Below are positions 38,600 through 50,747 of a DNA stretch of 64,000 nt, one piece after another. Numbering within the stretch: position 1 is the stretch's first letter; every line of letters starts with the position of its first letter. The notes under the pieces were generated by a model. It saw only the letters and a program-made list of their open reading frames with translations. It had not been told where the DNA came from and did not search any database. The position numbers and the translations under genes were made by a program. This stretch comes from Narthecium ossifragum (lineage: Eukaryota; Streptophyta; Magnoliopsida; Dioscoreales; Nartheciaceae). The stretch lies in assembly GCA_963920575.1 (NCBI GenBank), contig OY986965.1:28328007-28392006 (forward strand), given 5' to 3'.

Positions 38600-41500
38600 A
38601 TGGGGGCAGGGAGGAAGACACAGACTATCCAGGTCAATGAGACGCCTACATCATACCCTGTGAATAGGAATTACTCTGTTTCTGCTAAGAATCTGCCCAA
38701 AAGCGACCTAGGAGGAGCTATTTTCGGATGCACGCATAGCACTATCACAGAGTGTTTCTCAAAGCAACTATTTGGTTTGTTCCTGGCAATGGGTTTATGG
38801 GTTTATTTACACTGAATCGTTTGATCCTGACCTTGAACATATTTAATTGAACTCATTAACTTACTTTTTCAGAGTTTTAACGTATAATTTTTACTCTATG
38901 CTTCCCATCATTTGTGACCCCTGACCCCTAATGTGTGAGGTCCAACATGTGTAGTGTTTAATTTAAATGGGAACTCACTTATCTATCAACTGGTTCTTCT
39001 GATGCTTATGTGTGCTTCTCTGACACCCCTAGAGGTTTAGGTATAGTCATCAGGTTCTCTTTTCTTTTCCGGTGTCCTGCATGCTTCCTAACAGTAAATG
39101 AAACCCGATGTATAGGAAATAACTCTACGGCATCAGGAGGATTCTTTCGAACAATTAATTTAGTTACTGTAATTTGTTTGGCAGGATTGCCCTCATGGCA
39201 TTTTTCCTATGTGAGAAACGTCAAGCAGGGTTTACCTTTGTTTTTATTTAACTACGACGATAGGAAGATGCACGGAATCTTTGAGGCTGCAAGCCATGGA
39301 GAGATGAATATTGATCCTTATGCATGGATTGATGTAGGCGCTGAAAGAACTGCCTTTCCTGCTCAGGTATCGGAAGGACATGTTCCCAGCTTGAATGTCT
39401 TGCTTTGACCAGCTAGATGCCGTTCATTAAACACTTTCCATTTGTTTGACTTTTCATTTTTCAAGGTTCGTATCCGAATTAGAGTTCAATGCCAACCTGT
39501 TACTGAGAATGTATTCAAGAAAGCAATAGAGGACAATTATTACGCTCCTGATTGTCCTCACTACTTCTGGTTTGAGCTGGACCATGCACAAACAAGAGGA
39601 TTAACAGCCCTCTTCAAACCTTCTCCTTTTCCTGTCAAAAACTTGCCACCACCTATTATATCGAAAAAGTCAAATTCTAGTGTAGTATTGACTGCGACCC
39701 AAGCTAAAGGGAAGGCATCTATAAATACAGAGGCAGCAAGTGGTTGGGTTACTGAGGCAAATTTGAATCCCGTGTCATTTGTCAATATAGTCAAGGGAAA
39801 CAAGTTTGCATCACTCTGTTTGGATGAAGTGGATAGTGAAAATGGCAGCTCAAGCAAAACATCATCTAATATTTTTGAGGATTCAGAATCTAAAGATCAG
39901 GTCTCTGATTGGGAGGATTTGGTGGAGATCCCAGTCATTCAGCCTGATGCTATCTTTGATCTGAATGCAGAGAACCGATCATTACAAGAACAGCATCCAA
40001 GTGATGAAGAGTATGAGAATGAAGTGGAAAGAGTGTTATCTAAGCTTAAAAAGCTGTCTGCAGATTCTGAATGCTTCGATTCATCTTCCAAGTGCTCTGA
40101 CAATAATACATTTCAGTCTTCCCATGCAAACAGGGGTGAGACTAGTGGACAGCATTCGGACGAGGATAATTTCCTGGCGGCGAAAAATGCAAAACCTGAC
40201 CTTTATCACGCCAGCAACACGAATAAGATTGTGAAGATTCTTGTATTTATATGCAATAACTTTGTTCATTAAGTGCCTTTTGGCTGATACTTCAATATGA
40301 GGCCTTATTGCTTATCTGATTGTCTCTGTAGCTCGTGCAAATCATAAGGGAATTGAAAGACCAGAATATGAATCTTCAAAGCAAGCAGGTATTGCAATGT
40401 ACTTTCTTTCTTCTTTAATTTGCCATGCACCGTTAATGTCATATTAGGTATATTTATGCAATAAAATTTTTGGTGAACAATGTCTCATCTGATTGCTTTT
40501 TGGTTATAATCTTGATACTCTTGCATTGGACTTACTGGTGCAAAGCAGATGATAGAATTTATGCTTAAATTCCCTTGCATTACCTTCTTCATGAAGCTCC
40601 CTTACTTTGCCTATACATGAAAGCATTCTCGCTGGAGTTCACATTCATGCTCAAGCTTCAGCATCTTTGAATTTCATTGACTGCAAGTCCTTTTAGGCCA
40701 TGTTAACATACTAGTCGAAAAGATTCCAGCATCATGAAATGTTAGGATAGTATTGTGTTTTACTTCTTTTTAGCTTCCACAGCTATCATTGTAGTGTTAT
40801 TAGATGTTAATTAGAGTTCACTCTCTTCACATGAAGCAAGCATTTGAGATGTATGGATTCATGCATCCATACACATACTTGCATCTGTAGAAGTTTTCAC
40901 ATGTTCAATCAAGAGTCCAGAGCTTTTGTATTTTCTTTTGTAATCCAATTTACTTCTATTTCAGGTCGAGACAGATAGGGAAATGCAACGATTAGAAGAG
41001 ATTGTCAAGGACTCCGCAAGAAAAATTGATAACCTGAACAGCCGTGTTTTAGAGTTAGAATGGAGGATTCATCATTCTACAGGAGAGAATATAATTTACC
41101 TAATAGGAGGTTTTAATGGTTCTTCCTGGTTATCTTCGTTGGATTCTTTTTCACCGTCATTTGACAGGTTAACTCCTCTGAAGGCAATGAGCACGGTTCG
41201 TTCATATGCTTCTGCAACTGCATTAGATGGCAATATATTTATTTTTGGTGGCTGTGAATCTGCTCATCGTAAATCATGGTATAAAACAGGTATTGGTTTG
41301 TCTTTTCTATATTTCACTACATAATGTAAATGGCAATTTTTCCTACATAATAACATTATGACATTATCCTCCTTGATAAAGTTGAGTGTTACAACCCACA
41401 ATGCAATGAATGGACTTCATGCCCTGATATGATTTGTGCGAAAGCAAATCTGGCTGGAGCTGCCTTAAATGGCAAAATTTTTGCTATTGGTGGTGAAGAT

Positions 41501-44500
41501 GGTAGACAATGCTACTCTGATGTAGAGATGTTCGATCCAGCTCTCGGTAGGTGGATCAAGTATCAGCCGATGCTTCAACAGGTACAAATAATTCATCTCC
41601 TGATTATCTGGTTGCTTTCACATAAAGCTTGAATGTGAACATACTTTTGTGTCTTCCATGGGATTCATGTCAGCAAGGATTTCTGTGTCAGCAGCTCATA
41701 TCGAGCCTGCCTTTCACTGGCATGGACTGTGCTTATATGCGGCATGTCCCGTTGGCATAGAGACAGTGAGAGATAGAGGACAGGAGAGGGGTCCCAATTG
41801 GGAGGAGAGAAGTCGAGTAGAGGAGTGATTGAGAAGAGTGTGGATGGGAGATTAAGCTCAGGCTCAGGGGATTGGAGGACTGAAATTGACAAGGCATTGG
41901 TGATGAAGAATCAGATGATCCAAGAGAGCCGAGAGGATCGGGGGAGTTAGGAATAAACATGTTTGCTTTAGACTTTAGCTTAATGGTAAAAATATTTTGT
42001 TTAACTATGTAAACAAAACAAAAAAATAACATATCAGATGGGTTTCAACTTTCAAGCAAAACCTACTTGAACCATTGAGGGTCCATTTTGCCCGAAATCA
42101 AGGACAAAAGAGCTATTCCACAATTTGTGGTTTGTATCATCCTGGTTTCTTGCCATCAGAATACATACTGAGCTGAACGCACAGTGCTGCACGGCACAGT
42201 GAACCTTGATGTCAGAATTGCGTGTTATTGTCAACCTTTCTAGCTATTGCTTAAGACTTATTAGAATTGTCACTTGCATATAGTGCTTTTTATGTTTTTG
42301 TGGCTCATTTCGTAGTAGGACTCGAATTGGAGACTTGATTGGGCTTTGGTTGGCTACAACATGAAAACTTTGAGTTAGAGTAGGATTAGTATTTAGGATT
42401 AGAATATGCTTATTTATGCTTTATTAGTATTTTGTTTGAATAGGAGTCCATGTTTGAGATTGAGCTGGCAGAGGGTTAGGCTTTTTTGTTATAACATGAC
42501 TCGTCCTTGTGAAGTGAGCCTGCGCCCATTAATAGGGCATTCCTTCATGGGAAGGTGTAGAAAATACTTGGGCAGCAATGTAGTCTTTGTGGTTTGGACG
42601 TGGGGGTGTGAGGGCTCTCTCTCTCTCATGTCTTTGGTTGCTGGTCTTTTGTCTAATTATGAGAGAGTGCTTGGAGAGTGTTCTTGTAATAATTTGCTCT
42701 ATTTGAATCAGTAGATTTGACCTTTGTTTTGTTCATGGAGGTAGGCGTTTGCTGAACCACGAAAAATTCAGTGTTCTTTAGTTTGTTTGACTTGGATTTC
42801 GACTTCTCTTGCTATATCCTTTTGGTGAATCTCGATGTGTTTTGAATCGTTTCCGCCCCTACACTGCTTATGTTTAAAATGCTGACTCAAAGACATTGTC
42901 AAGTGTGTTGTTAGGTTTTTATTTCTTTCTCGTCATGCTAAGCTCAACCTGAAGCACAAATAGCCATTAGCCAGTTAGTTTAGACTGTGTCTATGAGCTA
43001 ACTAGTACATAAAGAAATCTACCAGAAAATAGTGAGATGTTAGCACGAATTTTTGGATCTGACATGCTTGACTGCTATGTAAGCAAATTATACACGTTCT
43101 TAGGACTAGTCTAATCAGGATTAGTAGTTTTATGGTTTCCTAGGTTTGTATTTGGAAATTCTAGTTCTATTAGGACTTTGATGCTTTATATATATGTATG
43201 TAGAGAATTCTAGTTCTATTTGGCTCTGGCTCTGGAACGCCTGGGATCGTTCGTGCGTCGGGCGACTCAAGATGGGCACGGCCGGGCTCCGGTAACTTCA
43301 ACCGTTTTGGAGTGCTCCAGATTGGAGAGGTTACCCTCACGGAGGCAGAGATTGCGGAGCTTCCCCTTCTGGAGGCCGGCCGGTTTGCGAGAGAGAGAGG
43401 GCGTGCCGATCGCCCTGGCCCCCTGGTTGTGCCATTATCCTCACAGAAGGTCCCACCCGACGAAGATGTGGGGGACTTCCCAGATCTGGAGGCCTCTCAC
43501 CAACAAGGGGTGGCGGAGCTGCATCTTGCGTTGGTGGCCGACCACCCGAGCCGGAGATGGGCAGAAGTATGTCAGGACATGGCAATCGAGGAAGACTTGG
43601 AGGAGAGCGCTGACGAGCCCATGCAGGAGGCCAGGGGAAGTAGCAGTGGCGCCAAGAGGCTGCGGTCCGCCGATCTTGAGGCTACAGAGCATAGCCATTC
43701 CTCAGTCTGCCAATGACTAGTTTCCTAGTTTGGAATTGCCATGGCCTGGGGCCGCGACGGGTGGCAGGGGTGTGTGGACGCCTGATCGTGGAAAGAGGCG
43801 TGGACTTCGTGTTCCTGCTGGAGGTGGTGGTCTTGGAAGAACACTTGCAGCTCATCTCATCTAAGCTGGGGGCGGGGTTGCGTACCTATCTACTACGGTC
43901 CATAGGGAAACGGGGTGGGATCTTGGCCGTTTGGAGGGAGAGTGTGGGAAGAGGCTACTTCACACATTTTATTGAGCAAGCCATCCATGGAGTTTTCACT
44001 TCGCAACGCCATGGGCAGTGGTTTCTGTTGGTGGTGTATGGCGCTCGATCTTGGAGGGGTCGGGAGGAACTCTGGGACGTTCTCACTAAGAGCAATGCCA
44101 GAGGCTGGCCTCACTTGATGGTGGGGGATTTCAACGTCTTGGCGATGCCGTCGGAGAAGAGAGGTGGGCGTCCTTTCCGGTATAGCAGGTCGGTGGTTGA
44201 TTTTCTCCGGTTCATGGCCTCCGACAATCTTGTGGACCTGGGGTTCAGGGCCCGTCGTTTACTTGGAGTAATCGGAGGTTGGGGCCTTCAAGGATTCTAG
44301 AAAGATTGGATCGTGCCCTATGTAACCTTCAGTGGAAGGAGTGGTTTCCTCTGGCGGAGGTACAACATCTTCATCGCTGTGGCTCGGATCATCGTCCCCT
44401 GCTGGTTAGCCTGGAAGCTGAGAAACGCCAAAAGGGGCCGTCAACTTTTCGGCTACAGCAGTTCTGGATGGAGTCCAAGGAACTGAGGAGAGTTGTAGAG

Positions 44501-47500
44501 CTCGCCTGGCGTCGGCACAAGAAGGGAGCTAAGCAGTATGTCTTCAAAGGTAGGATGAAAGAGATGAAAGCTAAGGTCAAGAACTGGAGCAAGGTGGACG
44601 ACTTCGACCTATTCAACTCACAGCAATCCACTCTCCAACATCTTCAGCATCTTTATTTGCTGGAAGAGGAGGGGCCGCTCCCACTCCATTTGGAGGAAAG
44701 AATGAGATCCCTTGAGAACAAGTTGGTGGCAGTGCAGCTCCGGCATGATTCCTACAGAGCCCAGCATCGCCGCCTGGATTGGATGCAAGATGGAGACCGC
44801 AACTCTCGTTTCTTCCACAAATCTATCTCTTCTCATGTCCATCGCTCACACATCATGGAAGTTAGAGGGGATGATGGGGTGGTGGTCTCGGACCAAGAGC
44901 AAGTGGAGAAAATCTTCTGCGATCACTTCAAACAGCTGTGGAGGGCTCGTGATGGGAACAGAACACGCCAGTTACCATTGTTGCCACAGTTATCTTCTGA
45001 AGACTCTTCATCTTTGCTCGCGGAGGTCACGCCGGAGGAGATTAAGGCTACTTTGCAGAAGATGAGCCGGTACAAATGCCCGGGCCCTGATGGAGTTTCG
45101 AGTGAGTTCTACATCAAGTATTGGGATGTCGTGGGAGAAGATGTCTGCGAGCTGGTTCTCTCCTTCCGATCGGGTTCGCTACCGCCGGGGTGGAACGACA
45201 CCTTCATCTCCTTCATCCCCAAATGCAAGAACCCACGCCGAGTCAAGGATTACAGGCCGGTGTCTCTGTGCAATGTCATGTATAAGGTGATCTCTGCTAT
45301 TTTGGCTAATCGATTGAAACCTCTCCTCAACTCTCTCGTGAGCGTCGAGCAATCTGCTTTCGTGGAGGGGAGATCCATTCTGGACAATATTGCAACCGCC
45401 CAGGAAATGATGCAGGAAATCCGTCGTGCTCCGGGGAATGGAGCGCTCATGGCTGTCAAGGCGGACCTCAAGGCGGCATTTGATTCTGTTAGTTGGCAGT
45501 TTCTGCATCAGGTGCTGGTCGCTATGAACTTTCCTGCTACTTTTGTTCAATGGATCATCCACTGTGTCTCGACGACGCGCTTCTCCCTCATCCTCCACGG
45601 GCGGGTCTCTCAGCAGTTTTCCTCTGGACGTGGGCTCCGACAAGGAGACCCAATCTTCCCCTATCTCTTCATTTTATCCCAGGAGGTGCTCACGAGACTT
45701 CTGAAGCAGCCCCTGCTTGAGCCGGAGGGGGTGTCGTTCGATCGGGTCAGGTTCCGGGTGACCCATCTATTGTTCGCCGACGAATGCCTCTTCTTGACAA
45801 GGGCGGGGAAGGAGGAAGCTCAAAAGCTGATGAACGTGTTGAAGAGATTCCGATCCCTCTCTGGGCTGGAGGTGAACCCAAACAAATCTAGCCTTAAGTT
45901 CTCTCCGAAAACCTCTGATCGGCGGAAGAACAGAGTCATGAAGGTGCTGGGATTCAGGGAGAAGCTGGGACCCTGGAGGTATCTCGGAGTGCCGCTGGAT
46001 TTCAAGCGTCTGGTCTCCCACGACTTCAATTTCCTTTTTGAGGCGGTGCAGTCCCTGCTGTCAGCGTGGCACTCCCTGAAGCTCGCGGAGGCCGGTTGGA
46101 TCACCCTGGTGAAATCTGTGCTCCAGTCTCTACCCGTCTTCATGATGTCAGCCATGCAAGTCCCAGTCTCCGTCGTGCATAAGGTGGAAATGTTGATCCG
46201 GCAGTTCCTGTGGCAGGGGAAGAGAGGGCTCTCGACTGTAGCTTGGGAGAAGGTATGTTCCCATAAATCTCAAGGTGGACTTGGGCTCAAGGATCTCTCC
46301 CAATGGCAGCGGGCGATGCGCATGCGACGGGCGGCTACCCTCCTCGACAGCTTCGACTCGATCTGGAAGCAGCTGGTTGCGGCGAAGTATAAGGTTAGTG
46401 CTGATGTTCTTCCCAGTAGGATCCCTTATAATGCGACTCCTTTCTTGCGGTCCATCTGTCGGGCATCAGACCAACTCCGGCTGGGCTCCGTTGGCCGGTG
46501 ATGGCTGGTAGCCATGCAAACGTGCTGCGCGACTGGTGGTTTGCGGACGGTCCCCTGTCTGCATCGGCCTGCACCTTTGATGTTGCGCAAGCTGACATGT
46601 TGGAGCTGGGGCACCTGTTGGACTCCTCCGGCTGGCGGGAGGACATGCTCTCCTCTTTTCTTCACCCGGATCTGGTGGCCAAGGTGAGTGCTATTCCTAT
46701 GGATCCCCCTCTCTCTACTCTCTCGCCTGGGCCTCGATGGGTGTGGGGGACAGCCGGAAAGCCTACCACTAGCTCCTGCTACGATTTCCTTGAGGCACGT
46801 CATCATCATCGGCGGCAACCGGCGGCTGGCTGGTGGAGTATCTGGCGGAGCCCTGCTGGTCCTCGCGTGCAGCAATTCCTCTGGAAGCTGGCGCATGGAA
46901 AGGTGGCTGCTAGAGACAAGTTATGGGAACTGAGACTAATCTCAGATAAAACTTGCCCTGCCTGCGGCATGGAGGAGGAGACCTTGGATCATATCTTCTT
47001 CGAGTGTGTCGTGGCGTCCGCCATTTGGAGGTATGTGTTGGAGGGCTCCCATCTGGATCCTAGCTCTATAAACCTTGCATGGTGTTTGGACTAGTTACTC
47101 AAGCCTAAGAAATCAGATGATACTAGGTTGATCCAATCCAGTATTTGTTACACCCTTTGATCTCTTTGGAAAAAGGAGGTGCAGCGTGGTACATGAACAA
47201 ATGGGAGAAGGGATCCCAAGCTTGAGCCGCAACATTAAGTGGCAGGTAAGGGAGTTTCTCCTCAATGGGCAGAAAGCACGCAGGCTTGAGCGCGAGGCTT
47301 GGGATGGGATGCATATACAGGTGGACGCCTCCTTCATTGATGGTGCTATGGGCGTTGGGGTCGTCTGCTTCGAGGGGTTTGAGGAGATTTGGGAATTTTC
47401 ATCGGCATCGTCAGTCACTACGGTGCTCCATGCTGAGATTTCCGCAATTCGGGCATCGGTTCAGGAGGCTAGTCGGAGAGGCCTGACGAGCATTTTGGTA

Positions 47501-48814
47501 GAAAGCGACTCTAGATTTGCCGTAGATATGATTAATGGGCGAATGCCGATCGATGATGACTGCCGGATGGTGCTTTTGGATCTTTGGTGGCACTTGGGAA
47601 TGTTCGTTAATTTCTCTTTAGTTTACATACCGAGAGAGTGGAATGTAAAGGCAGACGAGCTAGCTCGTGCAGCCCGGGTGAGGGAGTTATGTTCCTTGTA
47701 AGCCTCTAGGGCTATAGCTTCGGCTCAATTTCTCAAAAAAAATATAGAGAACTTCATAGAGGGGGGAATCCATCCACTCCAGTTACAATGTAGTTTCCAA
47801 GGATTTGTATCACGCCTTAGCTCCTCTTTCAATCATATTGACCCCCCATCATAGTACTCTACCTTTTGCGCCAAGAAATTCGCCTGTGCTTTCCTCACCA
47901 CCATGCAATTTTGTTCCTTCAGCGCAAAGCGTTAGCTGCAGCAGAATTGAATGGTGCTCTTTATGCAGTTGGTGGATGCAACAGAACGCATTACTTACAG
48001 TAAGACGTCTATTACCCCTCTATTTCTGTTACTTTTTAGCTTTTGCATATTTGGGTCAAATGAAAGGCTCTCATGGGTTGTCCAAAAACCTTAGTAAGGA
48101 CATTTTCTAGATTGGAATTACTGTTACTAGTGATGCTCATTGGATTAAAGTATCTTCTGTTCTTATTACGCTGTCTCCTTTATTCCAGGACAGCTGAAAG
48201 ATATGATCCACGGGAATCGCGCTGGACAAAGCTCTCAAGTATGAAGACGGGGAGGATTGGTTTATCATTGGCCATCCTGAATGAAAAGTTGTAAGTTCGC
48301 TCTGCATTCTATTACTTGCGATGCCGGCCAGCAGCAAAGCCTAGCATTAGGAGAAGGCCTGATAGTTGTGGTTTCTAGTAAAGCTCTAGATGCATCAAAG
48401 CTCTTAACAATCTTATTGGCAGGCATGCAATTGGTGGTTATGATATGGAAACACCCCTAGCAAGCGTTGAGATCTTGGATCCTCGCATGGATTCATGGGT
48501 GATGGGAAAGCCAATGAACTACAGTAGAGCATATGCTGCTGCCGTGGTGCTTGGTGACTCTTTGTATGCCATCGGTGGAATCCAGCAACCAGAAAAACTT
48601 GAAACTACTGTATGTGAATTTCACCACCGCTGCACGTTCTATTTCCTTTACAGGTTTACATGGTAATCAAATCAAATCAAATCATTGATTTTAGTTACTC
48701 TGTCACATTATATATATATCTCAGGTCGAATGCTACAATGAAGGGAACGATTGGATCATCAGTGGTTTGGAAGCCGTAGGTAAGAGAAGCTTCTTCTCGG
48801 CAATTGTTCCATGA
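38600..48814 (+). CDS. DCD domain / Kelch-repeat protein, copy 2
   Basis: Coding exons: 38600-38774, 39185-39366, 39466-about 40230, 40332-40388, 40965-41289, 41382-41581, 47923-47999, 48189-48290, 48423-48609 and 48725-48814, giving about 719 residues. The layout is that of copy 1: DCD domain (LGGAIFGC, LPLFLFNYDD, GIFEAAS, FWFELDHAQTRGL), acidic linker, short coiled coil and about six Kelch repeats. The linker keeps a block (DAIFDLNAEN...ERVLSKL) lost from copy 1. The exon 3 donor used in copy 1 is gone: CGAGGTAATAAG became ACGAATAAG. The nearest in-phase replacements are GT at 40231 or 40243. If neither is used, translation stops 13 codons later. Intron 6 is 6.3 kb and contains a same-strand LINE. 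Exon 9 has one extra codon. Confidence 0.88.
43213..43716 (+). pseudogene. LINE ORF1 C-terminal remnant
   Basis: Open from the 5' joint of the element to TGA 43714-43716, about 167 residues, acidic and Pro/Ser-rich, without a visible zinc knuckle. The stop overlaps the ATG of ORF2 as ATGA, the arrangement expected for termination-reinitiation. The N-terminal part, including any start codon and RNA-binding domain, is missing because the element is truncated. Confidence 0.7.
43713..47701 (+). pseudogene. LINE ORF2 (endonuclease, reverse transcriptase, RNase H), broken
   Basis: Three breaks spread the protein over several frames. 43713-about 44270 encodes the APE-type endonuclease (WNCHGLG, GDFNVLAM). 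From about 44270 the next frame completes it (RLDRALCN, SDHRPLLV) and carries the reverse transcriptase (KCPGPDGVSSEFY, YRPVSLCNVMYK, KADLKAAFDSVSW, GLRQGDP, LLFADECLF), ending at a stop near 46501. 46498-47094 gives the zf-RVT domain (FLWKLAHGKVAARDKL, CPACGMEEETLDHIFFEC). 47186-47701 is an RNase H domain with its four acidic positions (VDASF, AEISAI, ESDSRF, ADELA). The catalytic FADD motif reads FADE. With the frameshifts, the element should be inactive. Confidence 0.9.
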
Positions 48815-50747
48815 GTGTGGCAATTGGTCGCCATTGGGTATCAATATCTTTTTGACCATGTACCCACGGTGACTTAAAAAAGCTCGATGTATATAAGTGA
48901 TCAATGGACGTCCGTGATCTACGCATGGATCCATCCTTGCACGATGTTAAATGGGCCTTTCGAACCAGAGTTCCTGCTATTAGCCAGGTATGTATATATA
49001 CAACTGTCTTACCAAACTGCAGCACTGATCAACGTGGAAATTTTTAAGATCAATCATTCGATGCAAGGAAATTTGTTTTTCTTTAAGAGGCCATTCTAGC
49101 TGTACGTTCTGGCAAAAAGGATGGTGGCTGTTAAAATTTTCAATGTCAATATTCTTGGACGACTGCTACAGAGCGTAAATGAACACTTCAATATAAGTCA
49201 ATGGTAGTAAGACATATGATTGAGAGAGAGAAGATCATTGATGCCAAACAGCTTTTCAGGCCAAGGATCAGGAACTTTTATTTCGGCGGGTTGCAGGAAA
49301 AGGCTCGAGAATTCAATACAATATCAAGCACCAAGCTCCTCCATGTATACAACGGCCAAACAGCTTCTTTCTTGACATTTTCTAATTGGACCCTGCAGGT
49401 ATTGAACTCTCTTACCCGTTTGCCAAACATCTATAAACATATACAAAGCAAATAGAAATAATCCAAATATCCAAGTTTAAGGACAACGAAATCAAAACGG
49501 ATCCCCAGTGGCAAATTCACAATTGTAAAACGAAATTAGCAAGCCAACTTTTCTCTATCACATTGCAGAACCCAAGATGTTGGTTTGTAACTGGGCATCT
49601 TAAGTTTAGAGCAGTTCTCAAAGCCAGAGCAAAATAAGCCCTTGGACTCAAAGTACATCAGATTCATAACATGGCATTAGCCAATGAATGAAGTATAAGA
49701 GTTCTGTTTCTATATGCTTGATGCAACTTGGTGTCGGCTTCAGGTGCTAAGGCAGTATGAGATATCATCCACCTGTAGAGTGCGACATCGAGACTTCCGA
49801 ATCTGCATTGCAACAGGCCAATCTTCAACAGTGTCCACTTGCAATTAGCACTTCTAATGGATCTCTAATATCACTATGGACAAACTGTAAAGGATAATAT
49901 GACTAATATCTCTAATATCACTCCACAAAATGACTACAGCAGACGAAGAGAATTACAAGTATTCCCGTACTCATGGCGATGGTAATTGAGTACAAAGTAG
50001 AAAAATCATACTTGAGAAGCAAATATTTGGAATGATATAAAATGTCAGTTTCGCAAATGTGCAATATGTTCTAGAGCTCATAGTTACAAATTATTCAAAA
50101 GCAAAGCACAAAATGTGGCTCTAGAAAACATTGAAATTGTAAAGATGAATGGCAAACAGTTACAACCGATAATCTATTTAAGCATCAAGTTGTTTAACTG
50201 AAAATCTACTTAAACATCATGCGGCACAAATGCACAACTTTTCAAGACAATCTTATCCATCAATATACATCAAATAATTCAACACCCACTGCCAAAACAA
50301 CAGTTTAACTTGGCTAAGGGAATTGCATGAATTTTTCCTTCCCACTGCGTAAGCTTTATAAAGGAATCATCATGCCGAAAACTTATAGCCTGGTCTACTG
50401 CTCTTACAGGATATGCCTATCCTTCTCACATGGCAAATATTACAATGATGGATGATCCTTTCACAGGGTTTTGACATGCAGAATCAGCTAAAAGGGGTGA
50501 AAGAATTACTTAAGAACTATTTAGTAAAGAACATTCAAGTAACTTGGATCATAGTAACATGTTAGGGCTTCAACAATCAATACAGGAAACTGCATGCAGC
50601 TGCTCACCAAAAAACACATCCAGATATTCCGCTAACAACAATTAAGTGTTATCAAGAAAAGAAACCATTTAGACATAAATAAAAAGGAAATCGAGTAGTT
50701 GGATAGATTACTTGTGAAGCGACAGAAATCTCTAACAGACCCAAAAA
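48815..50747. other. 3' flanks of DCD-Kelch copy 2 and the Abraxas-like gene
   Basis: Up to about 49064 the sequence matches the 3' flank of copy 1. Beyond that it is single-copy, AT-rich and contains no recognised domain. An 84-codon open frame at 49201-49455 shows no family pattern. The part next to 50747 should include the 3' UTR of the minus-strand gene. Confidence 0.5.

Larger units (their letters stand above)
43211..47743 (+). mobile_element. L1-type LINE, 5' truncated and defective, in DCD-Kelch copy 2 intron 6
   Basis: The insertion is absent from copy 1. Flanks TAGAGAATTC (43201-43210) and TAGAGAACTTC (47745-47755) are a near-perfect target duplication. The 3' end is a short A-rich tail, and the element lies on the same strand as the host gene. 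Order of parts: ORF1 C-terminal remnant, endonuclease, reverse transcriptase, zinc-finger RVT domain and RNase H, as in plant L1 elements. The 5' joint carries AATTCTAGTTCTATT, a copy of host sequence about 45 bases upstream (43163-43177), suggesting microhomology repair. Confidence 0.9.
27514..49064. repeat. Unit 2 of the tandem segmental duplication
   Basis: Begins with the truncated RETICULATA-RELATED exon 1 and ends past DCD-Kelch copy 2 (matching to unit 1 stops near 49064, at GCAAGG). It is longer than unit 1, about 21.5 kb against 15.6 kb, because of a LINE, a fold-back element, a hAT, a Harbinger-like MITE, an insertion of unknown origin at 28966-32260 and about 1 kb of extra 5' UTR intron. 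Confidence 0.85.
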
